Part shown: piece after piece, positions 1 to 7,384 of the stretch
Layout of the letters: every line of letters begins with the position of its first letter
Numbering within the stretch: position 1 is the stretch's first letter
DNA from: SZUA-365 sp964635845
Lineage (GTDB): Bacteria; Bacteroidota; Ignavibacteria; SZUA-365
DNA: 64,000 nucleotides
Direction of reading: 5' to 3'
NCBI GenBank assembly: GCA_964635845.1
Contig: CAZWNO010000008.1
Coordinates: 4,079 to 68,078, forward strand
Made by a program: the position numbers and the translations under genes
The notes under the pieces: generated by a model
The model's database searches: none
Told to the model about the DNA's origin: nothing
Seen by the model: only the letters and a program-made list of their open reading frames with translations

Positions 1-2
1 CA

Positions 3-257
3 ATCTTCCGACAGCTGCTCGAACTCGAGGGCCGCGCCCCGTCTTTCACCGGCTTCGCCGACCTGTCGGCTGAGATCCTGTCGTTCGTGCGGCAGCAGGG
101 CACGGAAGGCCGCATCGGTCTGAGCCTCCCGACCGCGGACGGGAAGGCGCATTTCACCCTGTATTCCGACCAGGTGCTGCCGACGAGCGCACGCGTTCCG
201 GCGGTGCTCGAAACCGACGCCCGCATGAACGAGCGGCTCTCCCTGATCAACGCCTGA
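3..257 (+). CDS. C-terminal fragment of an unrecognised protein
   Basis: A reading frame open from base 3 to a TGA at 255-257 gives 84 residues ending in MNERLSLINA. The start lies left of the window. The codon choice (GC-rich third positions) resembles that of the neighbouring genes, and a clear rho-independent terminator follows about 60 bases downstream, so this is probably the end of a real gene. I recognise no domain in the visible part, and no function is proposed. Confidence 0.5.
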   Translation: MFRQLLELEGRAPSFTGFADLSAEILSFVRQQGTEGRIGLSLPTADGKAHFTLYSDQVLPTSARVPAVLETDARMNERLSLINA

Positions 258-314
258 CGGGCATCTGCACCTGAGAGGTGTAGACGCTTGAAAAGGGCGC
301 AGTACTCCAGTTTC

Positions 315-350
315 ACCGCTTCCGGGTATTCCGGAGGCGGTATTTTTTTT
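315..350 (+). terminator. Rho-independent terminator
   Basis: An 11-bp stem (315-325 with 331-341, one G-T pair) closes a 5-nt loop and is followed by eight T residues (343-350). It ends the transcript of the partial gene at the left edge. Confidence 0.85.
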
Positions 351-427
351 ATCACCCGCTGTGCGTTTGGCCTTTGTCCGGGAAGGGCCTATCTTGTCCT
401 ATCGATCTCCGGTGTCGCCGCCAATTA

Positions 428-1249
428 GTGACCGCCATCCACGCGGGAATCCCGAACTACGTCATGCATAGCATTTTCGACCGCAACATCCGCAACAGCC
501 TGCTCGTGACGGGAGGCGAGTTCGAAACCGTGCTCGCGGACATCATCGAACAGCTCGAACATCCTCCGATGGGTGAAGACCGGCAGACGACGGCATGGGA
601 GACCGCCCGCATGATCGCCGAAGCCATGAGCGCCGGATTCGCCGGACTCCCGCCGAACGGTTTCGAATTTGCGTGCTGGCTCTGGGAAACCGCGCCTCTC
701 CACATCGTCAGCATCCCTCATGCCAACAGCATCGGCACGTCCCACGGCTTCCGCTACGGCGTCGTGCACCTGCGGAAGATAGCCGCGATGCTCGCGGGCA
801 GCTACCTGCGGCAGCAGCCGCAGAAGGAGCCGCAGGTCGTGGAGCTGATCGACATGAGTCTCGACTGGGTGGACGCCCGCAACCTGATCAACTTCGCGCT
901 CCTCGAGCACTACGTCCGCTATTTCACGCAGGAACTCCCCGCGCTGCGGCAGCTTGCCGCCACCGCGAAATCCTGGCGGGCACTGATCCCGCTCGGTGTC
1001 GCGGCGCGCATCATCGGCACCCAGCCCGCGGCTGCCGCCGATGCGTATTCCATCGTGCGCATCTCCTGCGTGCATGCCGCCGATCCGCACGTCCTCCAGG
1101 CCTTGCGCTACCTTTTCCGCGTCGCGGGACTGTACGGGGACAGGAAGATGTTCACGGACTTCATGCTCTCCCTACAGGACGTCGACCAGCCTGTGATCAA
1201 TGAACTCGCCGGCGATTCCCTCCGGCCACTGTCCCGCCCCGCGCAATAA
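428..1249 (+). CDS. Hypothetical protein, probably alpha-helical
   Basis: The open frame extends back to a TTG at 374, but GTG 428 or ATG 464 are more likely starts. I chose GTG 428 because the text becomes protein-like there (VTAIHAGIPNYVMHSIF), although no strong ribosome-binding site is visible before any candidate. The product of about 270 residues is mostly amphipathic helix, rich in Leu and Ala, with no signal peptide and no motif I recognise. It stands alone between a terminator and the promoter of the T9SS protein gene at 1426. Function unknown. Confidence 0.55.
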   Translation: MTAIHAGIPNYVMHSIFDRNIRNSLLVTGGEFETVLADIIEQLEHPPMGEDRQTTAWETARMIAEAMSAGFAGLPPNGFEFACWLWETAPLHIVSIPHANSIGTSHGFRYGVVHLRKIAAMLAGSYLRQQPQKEPQVVELIDMSLDWVDARNLINFALLEHYVRYFTQELPALRQLAATAKSWRALIPLGVAARIIGTQPAAAADAYSIVRISCVHAADPHVLQALRYLFRVAGLYGDRKMFTDFMLSLQDVDQPVINELAGDSLRPLSRPAQ

Positions 1250-1290
1250 AAACCTCGATACTTTTTTTCCCACGGATCCGCCTCCAGATA

Positions 1291-1322
1291 CTTGTATCCG
1301 GATACGGAGTATCCTATATTCA
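1291..1322 (+). promoter_or_regulatory. Putative Bacteroidota-type promoter of the gene at 1426
   Basis: A CTTG (1291-1294) and a TATATTCA (1315-1322) are separated by 20 bases. This fits the TTTG-N19..21-TAnnTTTG pattern known for the Bacteroidota housekeeping sigma factor. The leader to the ATG would be about 100 nt and contains a GGAGG ribosome-binding site at its end. Confidence 0.5.
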
Positions 1323-1425
1323 CCCATCTATTGACACAGACGTTCTGGAAATCCTGAACAGGAAATCCCGCGAAGGGTTTCCGACAAGGACACGCAGCAT
1401 CCAATCTCAACCACGGAGGTACATT

Positions 1426-3324
1426 ATGGTTCGAACGGCTATAAAGAGTGCATTGTATTTCTGCCTGGCCGTGCTCACGGCGGGTTTCGTCGCGGAGGCG
1501 CAGGTCCCGGTGCCTGTCGATCTCGCGACACCCCCGGGCGGGATTCCCGCATTGCAGCTGGGGAACGATAGAGTATCTCTCGACGCCCCGGAAGCGGCGC
1601 AGTCGATGCGGAAACTCATGGCCCCGGTCATCGTTCCCACTTTCCCGGCACAGCGTCCGACGATCGACGGAGTGATCACTCCGGGAGAGTGGACCGGAGC
1701 GGTTGAGTTGGTGGGATTGAACCGCGGCGTTCCTCAGACCTCGCCTCTCGGCGACAAGGTCTGGATGTTCGTGGATGCGTGCTACCTCTACGTCGGGGCC
1801 GCGATTTCCTCGCCGACAAATTATGCCGGGTACAATCTGGACGGGAACGCGACGTGCATCAACATGTGGTTCGACCTCGATGAGGATGGCCAGTGGGATG
1901 TCGCGAGTCCGAACACGGACGGGATCATCAGCCTTCCGGCTCCCGGGAACTGGTATCCCGACAATGTCGCAGCTGTCGGCTATCGCGGACTCCCGGGCGG
2001 CTGGACCACATCGCCCACTGGCGGCCTGATCCGCATGGTGCCTTGGGGCGCCTCATACAACAATGTCGGCATGGGAGTCGTGCTGCCACCCGAGGAGGTC
2101 TTCGTGCAGCGCGTGCATCCGGCCGCGGGTTACCACACGGTCGAGGCGCGCATCGACATCACCAACAGTCCGTTGAAGATGCTCAACGGGAACGCCGTGA
2201 ACATGCGCATCCACTGGTACTCCGGGTACTACACGACAGTACCCTACGACGGCGTGCAGCTGATCCAGGGCGAATGGCCGGATTACGCGATCGATTATTA
2301 TTACGGATGCTACCCATATGAATTGCGGGCGCAGACCACCCCGACCTTTGTGCCGCCGGCGCCGGATCCGTACAATCTCACCGGGTTCGGTATCGCGGAC
2401 AATCCGGTCTACAACATGAAGGCGTTCGTCCAGGGATCGTCCTTCCCGCTCGAAATCGAGTACACCGGACTCGTGGTTCCCTCGGTCGGAACCTATGCAG
2501 TGAAGGTCTACGGCCCGCTCGACTCCGACAACCTGGTCGCCACGTTCAACGGGAATTTTGACGTAACCTCGGCAAACGGTACGGTCCTTGTCCAGCTGCC
2601 CGCCTCGCTGGCGCGCGGGTTCTACCGCGTGGAGCTGACGCTCTCCGATCCTGACGGCTGCGGCATTCAGTATTCGCATAAGACGATGAACGTCCTCGTT
2701 CTCGGACCGAACGACATTCCCTGCGAGGTCTGGCCGGGCGATGTCAACCGGGATGACCTCGTCAATTACACCGATCGCGCGGCGCTCAACCGCTACATCT
2801 ATGACGCCAATCTTCGTTCGGAGTGGCTGAACGGACCGTTCCGCGCGTCGCCCGTCGACGGTCCGCTGGCCACCTACGCTTGGATGGCGCAGGCCGCGCT
2901 GCCCTACGAGACGCCGGAAGGCTGCCATATGGACAGCGACGGCAGCGGCAACATCAACAATTTCGACTACATCGCCATCAAGCTCAACTGGATGAGATCG
3001 GTTACACAGGTTCCCGGGAAGGACGTGAAGTCGGTGCTGCCGACAAACTCCACGCTCGAGCAAAACTACCCGAATCCGTTCAATCCGAGCACGGTGCTCA
3101 CGTACCGCACGACGGAACGCAGCAGGGTCGAACTGATCGTGACAGACATGGTAGGCAGAAGCGTCGCCAGGCTCGTCGATCGTGAGATGCCGGCGGGAAC
3201 GTACACCGCGACCTTCGACGCCGCGGACCTGCCCGGCGGCTCCTACTTCGCGAGCATCCGCGTCACCGGACTCGAGTCGGGCATGAGCTACAATCACATG
3301 GTGAAGATGCTTCTCATCAAGTGA
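1426..3324 (+). CDS. Secreted CBM9/DOMON-like protein with dockerin-like loops and T9SS sorting domain
   Basis: This 632-residue protein starts at an ATG preceded by GGAGG. Residues 1-26 form a signal peptide ending in AEAQ. About residues 75-300 resemble the CBM9/DOMON beta-sandwich fold (IDGVITPGEWTGA, then VWMFVDACYLYVGA and a WFDLDEDGQWDV stretch). Two calcium-loop motifs typical of dockerin follow: GDVNRDDLVNYTDRAALNRY near residue 436 and MDSDGSGNINNFDYIAIKLN near residue 501. The C-terminus (about 544-632) begins with LEQNYPNPFNPST, a type A T9SS sorting domain, so the protein should be exported and cell-surface attached or released. The ligand is unknown. A close paralogue follows at 3607 and a more distant one at 7385; the sorting domains are far more alike than the N-terminal halves. 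Confidence 0.85.
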   Translation: MVRTAIKSALYFCLAVLTAGFVAEAQVPVPVDLATPPGGIPALQLGNDRVSLDAPEAAQSMRKLMAPVIVPTFPAQRPTIDGVITPGEWTGAVELVGLNRGVPQTSPLGDKVWMFVDACYLYVGAAISSPTNYAGYNLDGNATCINMWFDLDEDGQWDVASPNTDGIISLPAPGNWYPDNVAAVGYRGLPGGWTTSPTGGLIRMVPWGASYNNVGMGVVLPPEEVFVQRVHPAAGYHTVEARIDITNSPLKMLNGNAVNMRIHWYSGYYTTVPYDGVQLIQGEWPDYAIDYYYGCYPYELRAQTTPTFVPPAPDPYNLTGFGIADNPVYNMKAFVQGSSFPLEIEYTGLVVPSVGTYAVKVYGPLDSDNLVATFNGNFDVTSANGTVLVQLPASLARGFYRVELTLSDPDGCGIQYSHKTMNVLVLGPNDIPCEVWPGDVNRDDLVNYTDRAALNRYIYDANLRSEWLNGPFRASPVDGPLATYAWMAQAALPYETPEGCHMDSDGSGNINNFDYIAIKLNWMRSVTQVPGKDVKSVLPTNSTLEQNYPNPFNPSTVLTYRTTERSRVELIVTDMVGRSVARLVDREMPAGTYTATFDAADLPGGSYFASIRVTGLESGMSYNHMVKMLLIK

Positions 3325-3365
3325 TGCGCCCCTGCTGACGCGCCGCGTCAGGCAAGATTCAGTTG

Positions 3366-3402
3366 CGCGGAACGCGTCCCCGAGGGGACGCGTTCCGCGT
3401 TT
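3366..3402 (+). terminator. Rho-independent terminator after the first T9SS protein gene
   Basis: A nearly perfect stem of about 15 bp (3366-3381 with 3384-3399) with core GAACGCGTCCC is followed by a short T-rich stretch. The same core sequence forms the terminator of the paralogue at 5505-5540, so the terminator was copied with the gene. Confidence 0.75.
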
Positions 3403-3476
3403 CATGCCCTGAGTCCTCTCGTCACCGCAATGAGCAGGGGATAAAAAAATATTTCATGAACCCATTATCTTTTCTG

Positions 3477-3507
3477 TTGCATCGCGGCAGTGCACATGGT
3501 ATTTTCG
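3477..3507 (+). promoter_or_regulatory. Putative Bacteroidota-type promoter of the gene at 3607
   Basis: TTG (3477-3479), a 20-base spacer and TATTTTCG (3500-3507) match the TTTG/TAnnTTTG pattern. The surrounding stretch is AT-rich compared with the coding flanks. The predicted leader is about 90 nt. Confidence 0.5.
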
Positions 3508-3606
3508 CAGGTATACTGTGCGACATACTAAAACCAGCCACCCGATTCCCTGGGGGTAGGTAATAAAGCAACCACGATCTCACCGTTTCATACATGGAGG
3601 TAGATT

Positions 3607-5463
3607 ATGATTCGTTCAATGGTACAACAAGTATACCGTTTGTGCCTGGTAGCGCTCTTTCTCGGTTTCGTCGCGGAGGCACAGAATCCGGTTCCCTACG
3701 CCAGCGCTCCACCCCTGGCACCGAACGGGATGCCGCAGGATATCACCGTGATGCCGACGACGATTCCCGCGGATGCGCTCAGCAAGGCGATGGCTCCCGT
3801 CAATATCCCGGGAGTCATTGTGCGTCCAAACATCGATGGCGTGATCTCGCCGGGGGAATGGGCCGGTGCACTGCAGCTTTCCCTGACTTCTCCCGTGCCG
3901 CATCTCGCTCCCATGGGCAGTACGGTCTGGATGTTCAACGACGCATGTTACCTGTATATCGGAGCCTCGATCCCCACGCCGGATTACTCGGGAATGCGCT
4001 ACAATGGGAATGCATCGAATATAAACATCTGGTTCGATCTTGACCGCGATGGCGTTTGGGACGAGACATTCCCACCGGATGGAAACATGGCCATCCCCGC
4101 GCCTGGCGACAACTATCCCCGTGATCGCGCATGCTATATCACCTATGCCACGCAGCAGAACCTGTTCTATACAGACGCGATCGCCAGCCACCTGCCCTGG
4201 TATGTCCTCGGCTTCCTCATCGACGAGGACCAAGCGTACGTGCGTACGAACAGCTCCGACATCGAAGCGACGTACGTGGAGGCGCGTATCGATATCCGCA
4301 ACAGTCCGCTGCGCATGATGATGGGACAGTCGATCAATATCCGTATTCACATGTACGGCGGGTATTTCACCCTGGTCCCGTATGACGGAAACATGCTGAT
4401 CACCGGGTATTGGCCCTACATCGGAAGTCCCGATCCCTATTTCTATGGAATCTATGCGTCGGCACTGGATCCCATTACCCCCGCGGTCGTTGTCCCGGAA
4501 GCGGATCCGTACGATGTGATAAATGGAACAATCGCCGACAATCCTACTTTTGGCGGCAAAGCCTACGAGAGGGGAGACCCGATCGGAGTGGAGATAGAAT
4601 ATAAAGGCAACATTCTGCCGAAGGTCGGGGAATATACCCTCAAGATCTTCGGTCCCCTTCCCTCGGATGCCCTGGTGCTCACCATCAACGGGACTTTCGA
4701 TGTCGATCAGCCTCTCGAAACCGTTATCAAGTATCACATGGCGAACCTCACCCGCGGCTTCTACCGCTTTGAACTTGGCGTGGTCGATCCGGATGACTGC
4801 GGGCGTCCAATCCAATTCTTCGGAGGGAGCTTCCTCATGTTGAATCCCGGCGATATACCCTGTATCGTCTGGCCGGGCGACGTCAATCGCGATGATCTTG
4901 TCAATTACGCGGACCGTGCCGCGCTGAACAAATACATCTACGATGCGAACCTCCGGGTGGACTGGCTTGACGGTCCGTTCCGCGCCGCCCCCGTATCCGG
5001 ACCGCTGGGCGCATACGCGTGGATGCCGCAGACCGCGCTCCCATGGCTGACTCCCGAGGGCTGCCACATGGACAGCGACGGCAACGGTTACGTCAACAAC
5101 TTCGATTATATCGCGATCAAGTTGAACTGGATGAAGACGGTTAGCCCGGTTCCGCCGAAAAACGCGAAGTCCGCGCTGCCGACGAGCTGCATGCTCGAGC
5201 AGAACTATCCGAATCCCTTCAATCCGAGCACGGTGCTGACGTACCGTACCTCGGAGCGCAGCAAGGTCGAACTGATCGTGACGGACATGGTCGGCAGGAC
5301 CGTTGCACGTCTCGTCGATCGCGAGATGACAGCAGGCACGCACACCGCGACCTTCGATGCCTCCAACCTGTCCGGCGGCTCCTACTTCGCCAGCATCCGC
5401 GTCAGCGGTCTCGAATCGGGCATGAACTACAATCACATGGTGAAGATGCTCCTCATCAAGTGA
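3607..5463 (+). CDS. Secreted CBM9/DOMON-like protein with dockerin-like loops and T9SS sorting domain (paralogue)
   Basis: This 618-residue protein starts at an ATG 6 bases after TGGAGG. It has a signal peptide (1-26, ending in EAQ) and a CBM9/DOMON-like region (NIDGVISPGEWAGA, VWMFNDACYLYIGA, WFDLDRDGVWDE). Dockerin-like calcium loops lie near residue 423 (GDVNRDDLVNYADRAALNKY) and 487 (MDSDGNGYVNNFDYIAIKLN), and a T9SS sorting domain runs from about residue 531. The last 90 residues are almost identical to those of the protein at 1426, while the N-terminal regions share only the fold-level pattern. This suggests tandem duplication followed by divergence of the functional domain. An independent promoter and terminator indicate that it is transcribed alone. 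Confidence 0.85.
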   Translation: MIRSMVQQVYRLCLVALFLGFVAEAQNPVPYASAPPLAPNGMPQDITVMPTTIPADALSKAMAPVNIPGVIVRPNIDGVISPGEWAGALQLSLTSPVPHLAPMGSTVWMFNDACYLYIGASIPTPDYSGMRYNGNASNINIWFDLDRDGVWDETFPPDGNMAIPAPGDNYPRDRACYITYATQQNLFYTDAIASHLPWYVLGFLIDEDQAYVRTNSSDIEATYVEARIDIRNSPLRMMMGQSINIRIHMYGGYFTLVPYDGNMLITGYWPYIGSPDPYFYGIYASALDPITPAVVVPEADPYDVINGTIADNPTFGGKAYERGDPIGVEIEYKGNILPKVGEYTLKIFGPLPSDALVLTINGTFDVDQPLETVIKYHMANLTRGFYRFELGVVDPDDCGRPIQFFGGSFLMLNPGDIPCIVWPGDVNRDDLVNYADRAALNKYIYDANLRVDWLDGPFRAAPVSGPLGAYAWMPQTALPWLTPEGCHMDSDGNGYVNNFDYIAIKLNWMKTVSPVPPKNAKSALPTSCMLEQNYPNPFNPSTVLTYRTSERSKVELIVTDMVGRTVARLVDREMTAGTHTATFDASNLSGGSYFASIRVSGLESGMNYNHMVKMLLIK

Positions 5464-5504
5464 TGAATGCTCATGACGCGATGCGTCAGTGATTGCGTAA
5501 GCAA

Positions 5505-5540
5505 ACAGAACGCGTCCCACACGGGACGCGTTCTGTTTTC
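5505..5540 (+). terminator. Rho-independent terminator after the second T9SS protein gene
   Basis: A 14-bp perfect stem (5505-5518 with 5523-5536) closes an ACAC loop and is followed by TTTTC. Its core GAACGCGTCCC is shared with the terminator at 3366-3402. Confidence 0.8.
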
Positions 5541-5568
5541 ATACCTTGACAGGGATGATCGAGGACAC

Positions 5569-5636
5569 CTGCGCTCGGCGATCAGCTGCGCTCGGCGATC
5601 AGCTGCGCTCGGCGATCAGCTGCGCTCGGCGATCCG
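5569..5636. repeat. 17-bp tandem repeat, four copies, made from the 3' end of purM
   Basis: Four adjacent copies of ctgcgctcggcgatcag occur at 5569-5585, 5586-5602, 5603-5619 and 5620-5636. The rightmost copy encodes the last residues of PurM (IAERS and its stop); the other copies lie beyond the stop codon on the minus strand and each repeats the stop. The 3' tail of the gene has therefore been amplified downstream. Confidence 0.9.
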
Positions 5637-6614
5637 ACCGATAGTGAACGGACTCTCGCCCGCAAGCTTCCCGAGAACCGCATCCGCATCGCCCTCTGCG
5701 ACGATGAGGATCATGCCGATACCGAGATTGAACGTGTGCCGCATGTCCTCCTCCGGAACGTCACCAAGTTCCTGAATCATGCGGAAGAGCGCCGGCCGCT
5801 CCCACGCATCCCACGCGATATCGAGCGTGCAGGTCTCGGGGATCACACGGCGCGTGTTGCCGATAATGCCACCGCCCGTGACATGCGACAACGCATGCAC
5901 CAGCCCTGCATCGAGCAGGGGAGAGAGCGGGTGGAGGTAGCTCCGATGAACGGCGAGCAGAGCATCTCCCAGAGTTCCATCGAGTGATTCGAAATGCGCA
6001 TCGAGAGCGAAATGGGGGAGCAGTGCCGCCCGTGCGAGCGAGTAGCCGTTGGTATGCAATCCGCTCGAAGGCAGGCCGATCAGCACATCGCCGGATTTGA
6101 CGTTCTCCTTGTTCAGTACCCGCGATTTCTCGACAATGCCGACGATCGTGCCCGCGATATCGTATTCCGTCGGCGCATACATCCCGGGCATCTCCGCGGT
6201 CTCCCCGCCGATGAGCGCGCAACCGTTCTCCGCGCAAGCCGTGACGAAACCGGTGATCACGGCCTCCGCGACATCAGGGTCGAGCTTGCCCGTCGCGAAG
6301 TAATCCATGAAGAAGAGGGGACGCGCACCGGTCGTGAGTATGTCGTTGACACAATGGTTGACCAGGTCCTGTCCGACCGTGTCGTGACGGCCGGCAAGCG
6401 CGGCGATCTTCAGTTTCGTTCCCACTCCGTCGACGCTGGAGACCAGCACCGGTTCGCGGTAATCGGAAAAGGAGGCGTCGAACAGCGCGCCAAAACCGCC
6501 GATGTTGGCGAGAACCCGCGGACCATGTGTGGATTTGACCTTCGCGGCGATGCGGCGTACAAGTTCTTCTCCTGAATCGATGTCCACGCCGGCTGTCTTA
6601 TACGTGAGGCTCAC
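5616..6614 (-). CDS. purM: Phosphoribosylformylglycinamidine cyclo-ligase (AIR synthetase)
   Basis: The 332-residue product is of family length. It closes the imidazole ring in de novo purine synthesis, making AIR from FGAM with ATP in the cytoplasm. Supporting motifs are VSSVDGVGTKLKIA (residues 58-71), the glycine-rich GGETAEMPGMYAPTEYD segment, and the C-terminal AIRS domain with HVTGGGIIGNTRRVIP. The start is GTG at 6612-6614 with a GGAGAG ribosome-binding site a few bases upstream. The gene stands alone and converges with the T9SS gene to its left. Its last codons are part of a 17-bp tandem repeat that continues past the stop. Confidence 0.95.
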   Translation of the reverse strand: MSLTYKTAGVDIDSGEELVRRIAAKVKSTHGPRVLANIGGFGALFDASFSDYREPVLVSSVDGVGTKLKIAALAGRHDTVGQDLVNHCVNDILTTGARPLFFMDYFATGKLDPDVAEAVITGFVTACAENGCALIGGETAEMPGMYAPTEYDIAGTIVGIVEKSRVLNKENVKSGDVLIGLPSSGLHTNGYSLARAALLPHFALDAHFESLDGTLGDALLAVHRSYLHPLSPLLDAGLVHALSHVTGGGIIGNTRRVIPETCTLDIAWDAWERPALFRMIQELGDVPEEDMRHTFNLGIGMILIVAEGDADAVLGKLAGESPFTIGRIAERS

Positions 6615-6745
6615 TGCTTCTCTCCAAAAGGGAAGAAAATCACAAGTTAGAAGTCACGGCACTCTGATGCAAGACGATTCGGAAGAGAATCCTCCATGGA
6701 ACGGAGGCTGGTGCTTCCATGCCCTCCTCATAGGTGATTCCACCT

Positions 6746-6784
6746 CAGACAAGGTGATCAGACAAGGTGATCAGACAAGGTGAT
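6746..6784. repeat. 13-bp tandem repeat, three copies
   Basis: The unit cagacaaggtgat occurs at 6746-6758, 6759-6771 and 6772-6784, in the non-coding stretch upstream of purM. The 6615-7384 interval otherwise holds a protein-tail relic, a terminator and a promoter. I see nothing further in 6615-6911. Confidence 0.85.
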
Positions 6785-6911
6785 CACCTCCGGCGCTGCC
6801 TCGTCGGTACCGCAGCTTTCATTCCGTCAAGTGCAGGTAAAGACCAGACAGGTTTGAAAAAGAAACGATCGAATGGCATCATGGCTGTTGCTTTTTATCA
6901 CAGCTTGAATT

Positions 6912-7208
6912 ATGTTCACATCATCGATTGAGACTGCGCCCTTTGCGATTGAATGCTTCCCGATCTGCGCTGCAAACAGAGGCCTAAACGTGAATTTCGG
7001 AATTACATGGTATTTAATATCATCCAGAGAACGAACTGGAAAGGAATGCGTTGTTCGATATCGTTCATGGACAATGTCAGGAACCGGTATCTACCGTTTG
7101 AGTTTTGACGCGGCAGCACTGTCCGTCGGACAGGGCCTCGCCCGCGCCAGCATGAGTGGTTACGAGGAGGCGGCAGCCTTCCCTGAAACCAGCCCGATGA
7201 CGCTTTAA
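6912..7208 (+). pseudogene. Probable decayed remnant of a T9SS sorting-domain gene
   Basis: An open frame of 98 codons (ATG 6912 to TAA 7206-7208) has an AT-rich, non-protein-like first half. Its second half, SGTGIYRLSFDAAALSVGQG, then LARASMSGYEE, lines up with AGTYTATFDAADLPGGSYFA and SIRVTGLES of the neighbouring T9SS proteins. A terminator with the same GCGTCCCG core as theirs sits 28 bases downstream, at the expected place. I read this as the eroded 3' end of a further paralogue of the 1426/3607 genes. It could instead be a chance open frame; the match is short. Confidence 0.4.
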
Positions 7209-7235
7209 CACAGCGGCATCACCTCGTGGATGAGG

Positions 7236-7270
7236 CGTCCCGTCGGAAACGGCGGGACGTTTTTATTTTT
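7236..7270 (+). terminator. Rho-independent terminator
   Basis: A 10-bp stem (7236-7245 with 7250-7259, one G-T pair) closes a GAAA loop and is followed by a long T-rich run (7260-7270). No intact gene precedes it; only the T9SS tail relic does. Confidence 0.75.
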
Positions 7271-7317
7271 GTGAAAGCGGGCTCTGTAAAAAACTGATTC
7301 GGAGAGACAGTTCTCTA

Positions 7318-7348
7318 TTGACTTCCACGGAGACAGGCACTACGTTTG
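7318..7348 (+). promoter_or_regulatory. Bacteroidota-type promoter of the gene at 7385
   Basis: TTG (7318-7320), a 20-base spacer and TACGTTTG (7341-7348) form an exact match to TTG-N20-TAnnTTTG. The ribosome-binding site AAGGAG at 7375-7380 precedes ATG 7385. Confidence 0.65.
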
Positions 7349-7384
7349 TATATCGGACAGATTTGTCATCAGATAAGGAGACTC

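Noticed and set aside
3616..5520. 634-residue minus-strand ORF over the second T9SS gene
   Set aside because: It is the mirror frame of a well-supported gene with signal peptide and sorting domain; the minus-strand product has no recognisable features.
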